Origin: Prasinococcaceae sp. CCMP 1430
Taxonomy: Eukaryota; Prasinodermophyta; Palmophyllophyceae; Prasinococcales; Prasinococcaceae
Assembly (NCBI GenBank): GCA_013416795.1
Contig: RQSC01000018.1
Coordinates: 1-64,000 of the forward strand
Length of the DNA stretch: 64,000 bases
Direction: 5' to 3'
How positions within the stretch are numbered: position 1 is the first letter of the stretch; each line of letters begins with the position of its first letter. Of the stretch, positions 43,063-51,943 are shown piece by piece. A model generated the notes under the pieces. It saw only the letters and a list, made by a program, of their open reading frames with translations, had not been told where the DNA came from and made no database searches. The translations under genes were made by a program, and so were the position numbers.

Positions 43063-44383
43063 ATGGGGGGCACACTGCACCCGCTTAACGTGCTTCACAT
43101 GGCGCACTGGGCGCTATGGCTGCTATGGAGCGAGCTGCTCGCGCTGCTCGCGCCGCAGCGGAGCGCGCTGCCTGAGAGGGTGGCTGCGCGAACTGGCAAG
43201 GTGCGCACGCGTTGCGTGGGCGATGCGCGCGCGTGCCGAAGGGCACGCACTAGGAGCGATGTTCGCGAGCGCGGGAGCTCACACCGAGGGATCAATGTGC
43301 TTACGCGGCAGCGCTGCCTCGTGCTGGCGATGGAAGCGTGTGCACACCGCGGCCGCTGACGCACGCCGGCGCGCTGGCTGTGACTGGGAAGCACTATAGC
43401 CACTGAACACGGTCGTTGTCACGGGAGCCTCCTCTGGCCTGGGATATGCCACCGCGCGCACGCTAGCTCTCGAACACAATATGCACGTCGTGCTAGTGTG
43501 CCGCAGGGAGAGCACTGGGCAGAGCGCGCTCGACGCGCTGCAGGCGCTTGGCGGCGCATGCAGCCTCATGGCTCCCGCAGACCTCGCATGCACTGACGTC
43601 GCGGAGAGGATCGCCGCGCAGGTGGAGGCGCAGGGTGCGTCTCAGTGCGCGTACTTGCGGGCGCCCCGGTCTTCAAGACGCGCGGTGCGCGTCCTGACGG
43701 TCGCGCCCCACGCCTTCTCTCTCCCCGTCGCGCCTCTTTCCCCGCTTTCCCACGCTCTCGCAGTCGAGGCTGGCACGCTGCCGCCGCTGCTCGCGCTGGT
43801 CAACAACGCCGGCGTGCTGCCCGGCCGCATGGACGAACGCGCTGCTGCCGAGGCGAATGTGCCAGGAGTGTGCGATGCACTGCACGTGCGCGCCGTCACG
43901 CGGCTGTCGCGTGCGCTACTGCCGACGCTCGGCCGCACGCACGCACGCTCGCCGCGAGTGGTCACCGTGGGATCGTTCACACACAGGGCGGCGAGCGCGC
44001 GCGCGGCGCTACCAGCACGAGCTTACAGCCGCTCGAAGCTCGGCGGCGTGGCGGTGACACTCGCGCTGGATGAGGAGCTACGAGTACGCAGCTCGACGGG
44101 AGCGCGCGTGCGCTGCGTCGTTGCCGACCCCGGGGCCGTGCGCACTGCGCTCACGCGCGCGTGGCCTCGCTGGCTCGTGGCGGCCTTCAACGGCGTGTTT
44201 GCGCGCGCGCCCGAGCGTGCGGTCGGCGCTGTGATTGGCGCGGTCCTCAGCGAATGTCTCGAGGGCGGCGAGTACTTGTATGGCCCACACGCAGTGCCGT
44301 TGTCGCCCTCCAGGCGCGCGCAGGCGATGGCACATGCCCTTGCGGAGGACGCGCTCGCAGCACTCGCGCGCGGCGGGCAGTGA
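43063..44383 (+). CDS. Short-chain dehydrogenase/reductase with N-terminal membrane anchor, 3 exons
   Basis: NAD(P)-dependent oxidoreductase, probably retinol-dehydrogenase/WWOX-like in size; substrate unknown. Exon 1 (43063-43200) encodes a hydrophobic N-terminus HMAHWALWLLWSELLALLAP. Exon 2 (43400-43634) encodes the cofactor loop VVVTGASSGLGYATARTLAL and VVLVCRR, so the Arg pair after the second strand favours NADP. Exon 3 (43764-44383) encodes LALVNNAGVLPG, the catalytic Ser region VTVGSFTHRA and the YSRSK motif, then VVADPGAVRTAL. The introns are 43201-43399 (donor GTGCGC) and 43635-43763 (donor GTGCGT). The second is 129 bases, a multiple of three without a stop, so unspliced RNA would stay open. 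Its 3' end lies 56 bases from that of AAR2. Confidence 0.88.
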
Positions 44384-44439
44384 GACCCTCCGCTGCCCCG
44401 CCGCGTCGATGCATAACCTGTTGTATCCTATTGTACACA

Positions 44440-45916
44440 TTACATGACGTCGATGCCTGCTGCCTCTAGTTCAGCAGCGCTGACGATAACCGGCACGTCA
44501 TCGCCATCGCGATCGCCATCGCCGCGCGCGCCCATCAGCATTTCTGCCAGCGCGGCCGCATCGTCCGCCTACCATCGCCATTGCGCGTGCGTGAGCGCAA
44601 GAGCATGCATGAAGGGTCAGCTCCCTCGTCGTTAGAAGCGCGCGTTGACGCGGGCGCGCTAGCGCGATCAAGCACGGGCTGTAATGCGCCAAATGCCTCA
44701 CCTTCGCAGCGGCACGCTCGCTCGCCCTGAGTTGGTCGACTCGCGCACGGAGCACGCCGCTTCCAGACCCCACACGTGGACCAAAGCGCTCAAATGCCAG
44801 CTCGCAGAGCTGCGCGCCCGCTCGCGAGAGCGCACGGTGGGGGGCACCGTTGCGTCCGCCAGGTGCGTGTCCGGAGTCGGCACCGCGGCTGCACTCCCTC
44901 CAGGCGTCGTCCTCGAGTGTCGCGAGCAGCTCGGCCAGCGCTCCTTCGACCGCAGAGCCCGCCGCCAGTGGGTCCTCAAAGAAGTCTTCAGGCACGTGTT
45001 GAAGCTGCGCTCCGAGGACCTGCGCGAATTCTGCGTACAGCTCCGGCCTCGACGCCGCCGCATCGCGCGCGCAGCTACACAGCAGGGCCACGGACGCCTG
45101 CCATTGCGCGAGTGCTGCGGCGCCACTGCCGAACAGGAAAAGCACGAAGGCGAGTTGCACCTCAGCTAGCATCGCCGTGCCGTTGTTCGCGTAGCATTCT
45201 GCGAGCGCCGCGTCGAGCCGAGCGCGGCCATCTGTGGCGAGGCGTGTGAGTGCTGCGCCGCTCACCGGCTCGCCGCTCGAGGCACCCACCGGTCGCCTCG
45301 CGCGCAGCGCCGTGCCTGCAAAGACCGGTGTGCGAAAGCCATCTTCGATCCTCGCCACTATTGCGCCCTCAGTTGCGCCGCCGGGCGCCACATCAGGATC
45401 ACCCGGGTGCAGGCGAGCGCCGAGCGGCACGCCTGCGCGCTCGAGCGTTGTAGGCGTGACAAGGTGCGTGAGAGCGCGCCACTCGGCCCAGCGCGCACGC
45501 TCATACGCTGCGGTTGACGCGTCGAAGTCGCCGCGTTTCACACCCGCACCTAGCCGCTCATCCTCATCTGCGTCTGCGCTGTGCAACCGCGCTCGCGGTC
45601 CGAGGCACTCCTCGGCTTCGCGCCAGCGCCGCACGTCCACGCTGCCGGGAGGCAGCGCGATAAACTCGGCGACGCGCGTCGCACCGGCGCCCCCCGCGCG
45701 CTCCTCGGCGCAGCTGGTGAGCAGGTGCACGCCGCGTGGCGGCACGCCGCGGAAACCGCGGAATGCGTCGCCCACCGCCCACTCGGCGCCATCAAGCCCG
45801 ATGCTCGCGCCTGCGGGCACGCCGAGCAGCAGCAGCGCGCCGCCCCCACCATGGAAGAGCTCGGCCTCGCCGCCCGCGCCGCCGCTGCCGCTGCCGCCGA
45901 CGCCCAGCGCGGCCAT
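44440..45916 (-). CDS. AAR2: AAR2 splicing factor (U5 snRNP assembly), 2 exons
   Basis: AAR2 binds Prp8 during U5 snRNP maturation. Exon 1 (44702-45916) starts at the ATG at 45914-45916 and encodes the N-terminal beta domain (GLDGAEWAVGDAFRGFRGVP, RRWREAEECL) and the helical domain with AEVQLAFVLFLFGSGAAALA, LLCSCA and ELYAEFAQVLGAQLQHVPED. The intron 44569-44701 has the donor GTGAGG and acceptor GGTAG. Exon 2 (44440-44568) adds 42 residues ending DDVPVIVSAAELEAAGIDVM, equivalent to the P-V-V/I-V tail of other AAR2 proteins. Without this splice the frame would continue into Ala/Arg-rich nonsense to 44498. Total 447 residues; yeast and human proteins are 355 and 384, the excess being Gly/Ala and Asp-rich insertions. 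Confidence 0.88.
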
Positions 45917-46412
45917 CGCCCGCACCGCTGCGCGGCCCAAGCGTCGACGACCAGCCCTTCGATTCGACTCCCGCGTCTCGGCCGAGGGCGGTGGGGGAGA
46001 AGGGCCACCTCCTCCCTCCCCGTCGCCCGCGCGCGCTGTGTGCCAAGGCCCGCCGCCGGCGCAGACTGCGACGGCGCGGCGGTGGTTAGGGTTATGACCA
46101 GTACTTAAGGTTGTATATAGGGTTAGCAACGCGCGGTGCCGACGTGCCGTCGAATAGAACGACGGATTCAAATCATGGTGAAAATGAGTCGGGAGAGACT
46201 GGGCTCCGTTCCCCCGGGCGCGTTGCTGGCGGTGGACACGCGCGTGCATGCAGCGGAGGGCGCGTGGGGTGGGTGGGTGGATAGGTGGGTGGGTGGGTCG
46301 AACGTCCGTGCGGAGAGCGCGCGCGTGCCACACGTCGCGCCCTGCGGACGCACGCGGCGGGTTGGGGCGCGGCGTGGCCGGCGGGCGGCGGGCACCGCGC
46401 CGCGGGGGCGCC
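45917..46412. promoter_or_regulatory. Divergent promoter region with TAGGGTT and TATATAGGGTT motifs
   Basis: Between AAR2 (-) and the C2 gene (+). TTAGGGTT at 46086-46093 is followed by TATATAGGGTTAG at 46113-46125, and a GGGT-rich run lies at 46265-46299. The same composite recurs upstream of the M8 gene at 48431-48460. Confidence 0.5.
46265..46299 (+). repeat. GGGT-rich run with G-quadruplex potential
   Basis: GGGTGGGTGGGTGG, an ATA interruption, then GGTGGGTGGGTGGG, immediately 5' of the C2 gene. More than four G3 tracts with short loops. Confidence 0.7.
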
Positions 46413-48397
46413 ATGGCGGCAGGCGCGGCGCTCGCGCGGCTGTGCGGGTGCGCGCTCGGCCTCGGCGGAGGCGAGCCCAGTGAGCAAGCGTATTCGGCTG
46501 ACGACAGCGGTGCAAACGGCGGTCTCGACGCCGTCGGCCATGGCGATACCGGGGATGTCTGTGTCTATATCACCATGCTCGAGCTCATGTCGTCGGGAGG
46601 CAACGGCGGACAGCGCGACAGCTTGCGCTCGCAGGTGGTGCTCCGCGCACGCCATCGTCGTGGAGTTCCTGCAACCGTGTGCGACGGCGTCAGGCGATGC
46701 GATCCTGAGAGCGAGACAGGTGCACTCGCTGCAGGCCCTGGCGAGCTGGATGCGCGTGGAACGTTCGACGCGAGCACAAAGCGCATGCACAAATCGCACC
46801 CGGCGCCCACCTTCAGGCTACCGGCTGCGACCAGGCCAGCCTCCATGCTCTTGCTTGAGGTGAGTCACGCTCGGGCGCACAGCGTGGGCGCTCGAGCCGC
46901 AAGCGCGAGCGTGAGCGACGCGCAGTAGGGAGCGCACACCCGCGTGCACGACCATGCCCGCGCGAGCCTTGCGCGCGTTGACATTGCCACGCGCTACAGG
47001 TGTACGACGCCGACGCCGACCTCAGCTCCAACGCCGCTGAGCGTCTGCGCCCGGTAGCGACGGGCTCGACGCATTTGCGTGAGCTCCTAGAGAAGGGAGC
47101 CAGGCGCACAGTCGAGATCGTGCTGCACGCCTGCCCAGAGGAGAAAGGCCGTGGCAGTGGTGCGGCCACGCGCAACAGCAACACGGGGCGCGTGATTGGC
47201 ACGGCGACACTGCGGCTTCCGTCGCCAGCAGTGAGCCGAGGGAAGGGAGGCGCGAAGGCGCCCAAGTCGCTGGGCACGCCGCGGAGCAAGCCACTCACAT
47301 TCGAAGACGTTGTGGCCGCGCTCGCGCGCGAACGTGCGGAAGAGGCTCAGAGGAGGGAACGCCAAGGATTGCCGCCACACAACGAGGACAGCGACTCCGG
47401 GTCGCACTCGATGCCGAACTCGTACGTTGCTAAGCGCAGCGAGCCTCGTGAGGACGCGACGCATGAAAATGCAGAGCTCGCAGAAGACGAGGACTGGGCT
47501 GTGGCCGAGGCGCGTCGCCGTGCTCTTGCCGTGGAGCGTCGCCATTCGGCATCGGAGCTAAGCGCAGCGGCACCTGCAAACATGCGCTTGGCCGTGCAGC
47601 GGCGTGGGCGCGGGTTGGACGCGTCCACCGGCAAACCCTTGCGCATCAGTGTTGAGCGCAAGATTAGTCCTCGCGAGAGCTGGGACCATGAGAAGGACGG
47701 TCGCGGACGCTTGAGTCGGCCGTCTATTGACTCGCAGACAGGACGGCGGCGCAGCGCGGACCAGGAGGCGCAGGTCCGCCAACGGGTGAGCCGCGACGCC
47801 AAACTGAAGGAAGACTGGAGCGTCAAGATGCCCAAGCGGCTGGCAGCAATGCAGGGGGTGAGTCCCAACTCGCGGAAAGGCACAGTTTGCTCTCCTGGCT
47901 CCCTTGTGCGCCTGGATCCCTTTGCCGAGCGCGACCAGTTCTCCGAGGGTGGCACGGGCAACGATGTCTCTACCATCGGCACCGAGCGAGTCACCATGCG
48001 TCGCTCGAGCTTTGAAGCGCGTTCGAGCGTCGAGGAGGGGCTCCGCGGCGGCGGTGGCGAGCGCCGTCTGAGCCGCGCCTCGCACGAGTCCGCTGCGAGT
48101 GACAGCCGCCGACTGAGCCGCACTGACGCCCATGAGGTCGCCCTGGCGACCGCCATGTTCGACTCGCGCCGTGGCAGCCTGCCCGGTGTGCCGCTGCCGC
48201 AGCAAGCGGCCATTCGCCGCGCGTCCGTGTCGGGCGTGCCAATCAGCGCAGGGCTGTGGGGAGAGCGCCCGTCTGTGGACAGCTGGCAGCGCCCGACGTG
48301 GCTGAAGCCGCGTCGAGCGAGTGCGCCCGACGCCAGCGCGGCGGCGCGGGCGGCCGCTCTCGTGGAAACACATCACAGGCGGAACGGCCTCGCGTAG
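46413..48397 (+). CDS. C2-domain protein with disordered tail of RRxS motifs, 2 exons
   Basis: 614 residues. Exon 1 (46413-46859) contains VCVYITMLELMSSGG and RDSLRSQVVLRARH, then SHPAPTFRL; exon 2 (47000-48397) opens with VYDADADLSS. Joined over the 140-base intron (donor GTGAGT), these give the strand pattern of a copine-like C2 domain (lipid- and calcium-binding fold), including the D-A-D-A-D loop. The remaining about 420 residues are highly charged and probably disordered, with RRHS, RRSS, RRLS (twice), RRGS and RRAS (twice) motifs typical of basophilic (PKA-type) kinase sites. No catalytic domain is seen. An 88-base piece of exon 2 (48034-48121) is repeated at 51588-51675. Family assignment of the C2 part is moderate. 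Confidence 0.65.
48034..48121 (+). repeat. 88-base segment, copy 1 (within C2/RRxS gene)
   Basis: Matches 51588-51675 in the same orientation with one mismatch (48049 C, 51603 T). It encodes two RRLSR motifs in this gene. Confidence 0.95.
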
Positions 48398-49015
48398 CCG
48401 GCACTCACGCTCGTCAGGACCACCGCGCATGTTAGGGTTAAGTATATAGGGTAAACCCTCTTCATCCCGCCTGGTACTGTACACGGCTACTTTTTTTGAC
48501 ACGTCGGCTGCTTGCGTTTCTTCCCCCGACCAAGGGCCCAGCCAGTGCTACACCGCGTCGCCTCTGAGGTAGAGTGGTAGTGCGAGTACCCACCCCCCGC
48601 CAGCCGTGCCTGTCGCCCGACGCTCGAACGTTGCTTGGGTGTGGCCCCCGCGCACGCGCACGCACGCGTGCGCGCGCGCGCCGTGGCTTTTCCCCGCAGA
48701 AGGGCCGCCGTGGGGACGCCCCTTTCGCGGCGTGCGCGGCGCGGTGTCCCTCGGGGAACCGCGGCATCCGCGTACGCACACCCTTCGCATTCGTATGTAC
48801 GATCGCAGTTTCGGATGCCCGCATGCGACTCCGCGAGAGCGGAATCCCTCCGGAATCCGCGGCGGGCAGCGCGGGGCAGGGGGCGACACGGCACCCAGCC
48901 AGTGCGCGCGCGGGCGGAGTCCGCGCCAGGTGCTGCCGACGGCGCTCGGGCGAGGGCCGGGGCCACAGGGTGCGCCCGGCGCGGCCCAGGTGGCGCGCGC
49001 GCGCTGCCGGGGTCG
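48398..49015. other. Spacer upstream of the M8 protease gene
   Basis: Carries a telo-box-like composite at 48431-48460, a poly-T run near 48490 and GC-rich sequence with CGCACGCGCACG repeats (48650-48680). The M8 frame is open through 48635-49015 but lacks an ATG until 49016. Confidence 0.5.
48431..48460 (+). promoter_or_regulatory. TAGGGTTA/TATATAGGG composite element
   Basis: GTTAGGGTTA is followed by AGTATATAGGGTAAACCCTC. Spacing and order resemble those at 46085-46125. Confidence 0.45.
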
Positions 49016-51625
49016 ATGGCGCGCCGGCGCGTGCGCCTGTCGGCGTGTGCGCTACTCGCCGCCTGTACAGCCGTGGCCGCGGACGCCCGAGCGCGGGCGA
49101 GCGCCGGTGGCGACGCGCGCCGCACGCACAAGGAAACCTACGTCCTGAATGACAACGTGCCCGCTGGCGGCAATGTGCGCGCCAGCGGCGGCGCGGTCGA
49201 CACAGACTCCGCCGCTCTACGGTCAGCCACGCTGGCAGCCAACGGCCTCAGCGAGGTCTCGGTGCGCGACGCCCGCCGACGGCTGCGGGAGGCCGACGAT
49301 GAAGCCGCGCGCGCTCCCGCCCCGATACGCATGCAGCCCATCTTCCAACTTGAGGACGACGACGGCGCGAGCGTGCTCTCCGCCGGGGCAGAGAACTGGC
49401 TGAAAAACAACGTGCTCCCCGCGGCATTTGCGACGATACAGCGCATGGCTGACATGCGCGCCCCGACCCCTGAGGGTGCGCAGCGCGCGCGCCTGCGCTT
49501 GCGTCTCGCGCGCGCTGTCGCCCGCGACGCTGACACTCGTGCACTCGCGTGCTCGCTCGCAGGGACCAACCTCACGCTCCCCGTGGAATGCGATCTGCCG
49601 TGGAACTTTCCTTCCGATGAAACTCTGGGCGCGGAAGAAGAGCCGCCCGCGATGTGCGCGACCGTGCGCGACATCAACGCCGCGCCGTACAACACGTGCG
49701 GACCGGCGACGGTGCCGCCGCACATGTTTGGCCCGGCGACGACGTGCGACTGCTCCACCGCGCTCACGCGCGAGGAGTGCGCGTGTACGACCGCCGACGG
49801 CGGGCCTGGTGTGGGGGGCGCGGATACGTTGATTTTTGTGACTGTTGGCGAAAGCTGCGCCGAGGACACCCTGGCGGTGGCAGGGCACTGCTTTCTTGAC
49901 CCTGCAACCCACAGGCCACTCGCGGGGTACATGACGCTGTGCAAGTCGACTCTCGAGGCCCACGTGGCTGAAAATGGCGGCATGGCCGCCGCCAACATGG
50001 GCGCCGCCGCCTGGGGCACGTGGCTGGACACGATCGTGCACGAAGTGCTGCATGTGCTCGTGTACTCAGGCCCGCTTTTCAACGAGTGGCAAGATCTTGC
50101 GACGGGTGAGCCCTACGGTAGCGCCGCAACCGTGAGCATGCGCTATGACAGCGGCTGGCTCTCGGACGGCGTGGCGCTCGCCACGCCTGCCGTGCGCCGC
50201 GAGGCCGCTGCAATTCTGGGATGTGCAGAAGGCGTGGTGGGCGTGCCGCTTGAGAACCAGGGCGCAAAGGGGACCGCCGAATCGCACTGGGAGATGCGCG
50301 CAGTGGGGCCAGACGAGCTGATGGCGGGCTTCACGCTGCCAACCCGCCAGACGCTCTCGAGGCTCACGCTGGCGACTTTCGAAGACTCAGGGTGGTACAT
50401 TCCCCGCTACGAGGCCGCGATGCCGATGGCCGACGAGTGGGGCGCAGGAGAGGGCTGCGGCTTTTTCTGGAGCGACTGCAGAGTGAGCGGCGATGGGACA
50501 CCCTGGCGAGACTACAGCGGCTCCCACTTCTGTGACCCTGAGGCGGCAGACATGCACGCCTGCACCACGGGCTCGACAGCAATCGGCGCCTGCACCGCAA
50601 CGCCGCTGATGGACGGCTGCGCGGTGCGCATGGCATATTCAAACGGGCCCTGTACCGACACCAGCAGTGCTTGGCCGACTGGCGCCTTCTGGGGGCAGAT
50701 GTACGGCGATGGCGCCGCGTGTATGGCTGTGGACAAGAGCGAGCAGTGGAAGCGCGTGGGCGGTCCTGTCGGGGACTCGGGCGTGCCAGCCGAAGACGCA
50801 AACGGTGCCTTCCTATACACGCGCGACCTCGTCGTGGGTGCGGGCTGCTTCGAGGTGCGCTGCTCGGAGGACATGAACTCGGTGAATGTCGTGGTAGGCG
50901 GGCTGTCGCAGGCGTGTCCGGAGGGGCAATACGTGAATCTCACCGATTTGGGTGGGGCCTGGCGCGGCGGGCGCATTGGGCCGTGCCCTCCGCCGAACGC
51001 TATCTGCGAGCGCATGGCTTGCGGCGGCGGCGAGGGCGACAATGCATGCGGCGCCGCCTCCAACGCCGGCCATTGCGGCCATGAGGGAAAGTGCGCATGC
51101 TTCCTTGGGCACGCTGGCGACACATGTGCGCGCGCGGTATGCCTCCGCACGCCCTACGACGGTGCGCCTGACGGGTTTGGCAACGGCGGCTGTGGGACGG
51201 CATCGGACGTGTGTTCGCCCCTGAGCGGGGAGTGCATGTCTGCCGCCGAATTTGCCGCGGAGCAGGCCACGCGGGCGGAAGGCGGTGACGTCTCCGACGG
51301 CTTGTCACCTGGCGCGAGCGGGGCCAACGTCGATGTCGACCTTGGACCAGCGACGGACGCGGACGTACCAGCCAGTGATGACGGCGCCAACGCTGGCGAC
51401 GGGGGGGATTCCGATGTGCAGGACCCTGTGTACATCGACGATGGGGCAGCTGCCACAGACGGCGACGGAGGTGTCATTGGACAGCTGGGCCTGTTTGGAC
51501 TGCCACCATTGGCGATTTTGGCCGCGATTCTGGCCATCGCCATCAGGAGCGAGCACGCTCCCTGGAGCAAACACGCTTCCACACCGCGGAGGGGCTCCGC
51601 GGTGGCGGTGGCGAGCGCCGTCTGA
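49016..51625 (+). CDS. Leishmanolysin-like metalloprotease (peptidase M8), type I membrane protein
   Basis: Secreted or cell-surface zinc protease. ATG at 49016 followed by a signal peptide (LSACALLAACTAVAADA). The zinc site is HEVLH (HExxH) near 50040; the third ligand is predicted in ESHWEMR near 50285, in the context VPLENQGAKGTAESHWEMR that is diagnostic for M8. Cysteine-rich and EGF-like parts follow (ACGGGEGDNACGAASNAGHC, CACFLGHAGDTC), then an Asp/Gly-rich stalk and a transmembrane helix LFGLPPLAILAAILAIAI. An 87-base in-frame intron (49476-49562, donor GTGCGC, acceptor CTCGCAG) is likely, since its sequence is Arg/Ala nonsense while the flanks fit the family. The last 18 codons read into an 88-base fragment copied from the C2 gene, so the present C-terminus may be secondary. 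Confidence 0.87.
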   Translation: MARRRVRLSACALLAACTAVAADARARASAGGDARRTHKETYVLNDNVPAGGNVRASGGAVDTDSAALRSATLAANGLSEVSVRDARRRLREADDEAARAPAPIRMQPIFQLEDDDGASVLSAGAENWLKNNVLPAAFATIQRMADMRAPTPEGAQRARLRLRLARAVARDADTRALACSLAGTNLTLPVECDLPWNFPSDETLGAEEEPPAMCATVRDINAAPYNTCGPATVPPHMFGPATTCDCSTALTREECACTTADGGPGVGGADTLIFVTVGESCAEDTLAVAGHCFLDPATHRPLAGYMTLCKSTLEAHVAENGGMAAANMGAAAWGTWLDTIVHEVLHVLVYSGPLFNEWQDLATGEPYGSAATVSMRYDSGWLSDGVALATPAVRREAAAILGCAEGVVGVPLENQGAKGTAESHWEMRAVGPDELMAGFTLPTRQTLSRLTLATFEDSGWYIPRYEAAMPMADEWGAGEGCGFFWSDCRVSGDGTPWRDYSGSHFCDPEAADMHACTTGSTAIGACTATPLMDGCAVRMAYSNGPCTDTSSAWPTGAFWGQMYGDGAACMAVDKSEQWKRVGGPVGDSGVPAEDANGAFLYTRDLVVGAGCFEVRCSEDMNSVNVVVGGLSQACPEGQYVNLTDLGGAWRGGRIGPCPPPNAICERMACGGGEGDNACGAASNAGHCGHEGKCACFLGHAGDTCARAVCLRTPYDGAPDGFGNGGCGTASDVCSPLSGECMSAAEFAAEQATRAEGGDVSDGLSPGASGANVDVDLGPATDADVPASDDGANAGDGGDSDVQDPVYIDDGAAATDGDGGVIGQLGLFGLPPLAILAAILAIAIRSEHAPWSKHASTPRRGSAVAVASAV

Positions 51626-51675
51626 GCCGCGCCTCGCACGAGTCCGCTGCGAGTGACAGCCGCCGACTGAGCCGC
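51588..51675 (+). repeat. 88-base segment, copy 2 (at the 3' end of the M8 gene)
   Basis: Copy of 48034-48121 with one mismatch. It is read in a different frame here and supplies the M8 stop codon at 51623-51625. A further CCGACTGAGCCG unit is duplicated at its right edge. Confidence 0.95.
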
Positions 51676-51943
51676 CGACTGAGACACCACCCGCGGCGAC
51701 CGGCACGGGCGCGCTCGAGGATGGCCCGCCGGGGAGCGCCCGTGCCTCGCCAAGGCTGCGCGGCCTCGGCTTCGATTTTGATGAAGGCCTTCCAGGCTCA
51801 GTCGCCACTCCCAAGAGCGCGGTCCCGACGGCGGCCTGACACTTTGACAGCCACACCTTGCCGTCGGTGGCCAACGAAGGCGAATGAGCGGCAAGCTGTG
51901 CTCGCAGAGCGTGCCGCCGTGTTGTAAAGATACATGTTGTACA
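51626..51943. other. Spacer between M8 and EDR1 genes, with a protein-like plus frame
   Basis: A frame open from 51657 to the stop near 51837 reads TETPPAATGTGALEDGPPGS, then LRGLGFDFDEGLPGS, which looks like a real C-terminus. An AG acceptor at 51661 could join it to the M8 transcript or it may be a relic of the gene that donated the 88-base piece. Confidence 0.35.

Noticed and set aside
48635..49015. N-terminal extension of the M8 protease
   Set aside because: No ATG in the extension; the ATG at 49016 is directly followed by a signal peptide.
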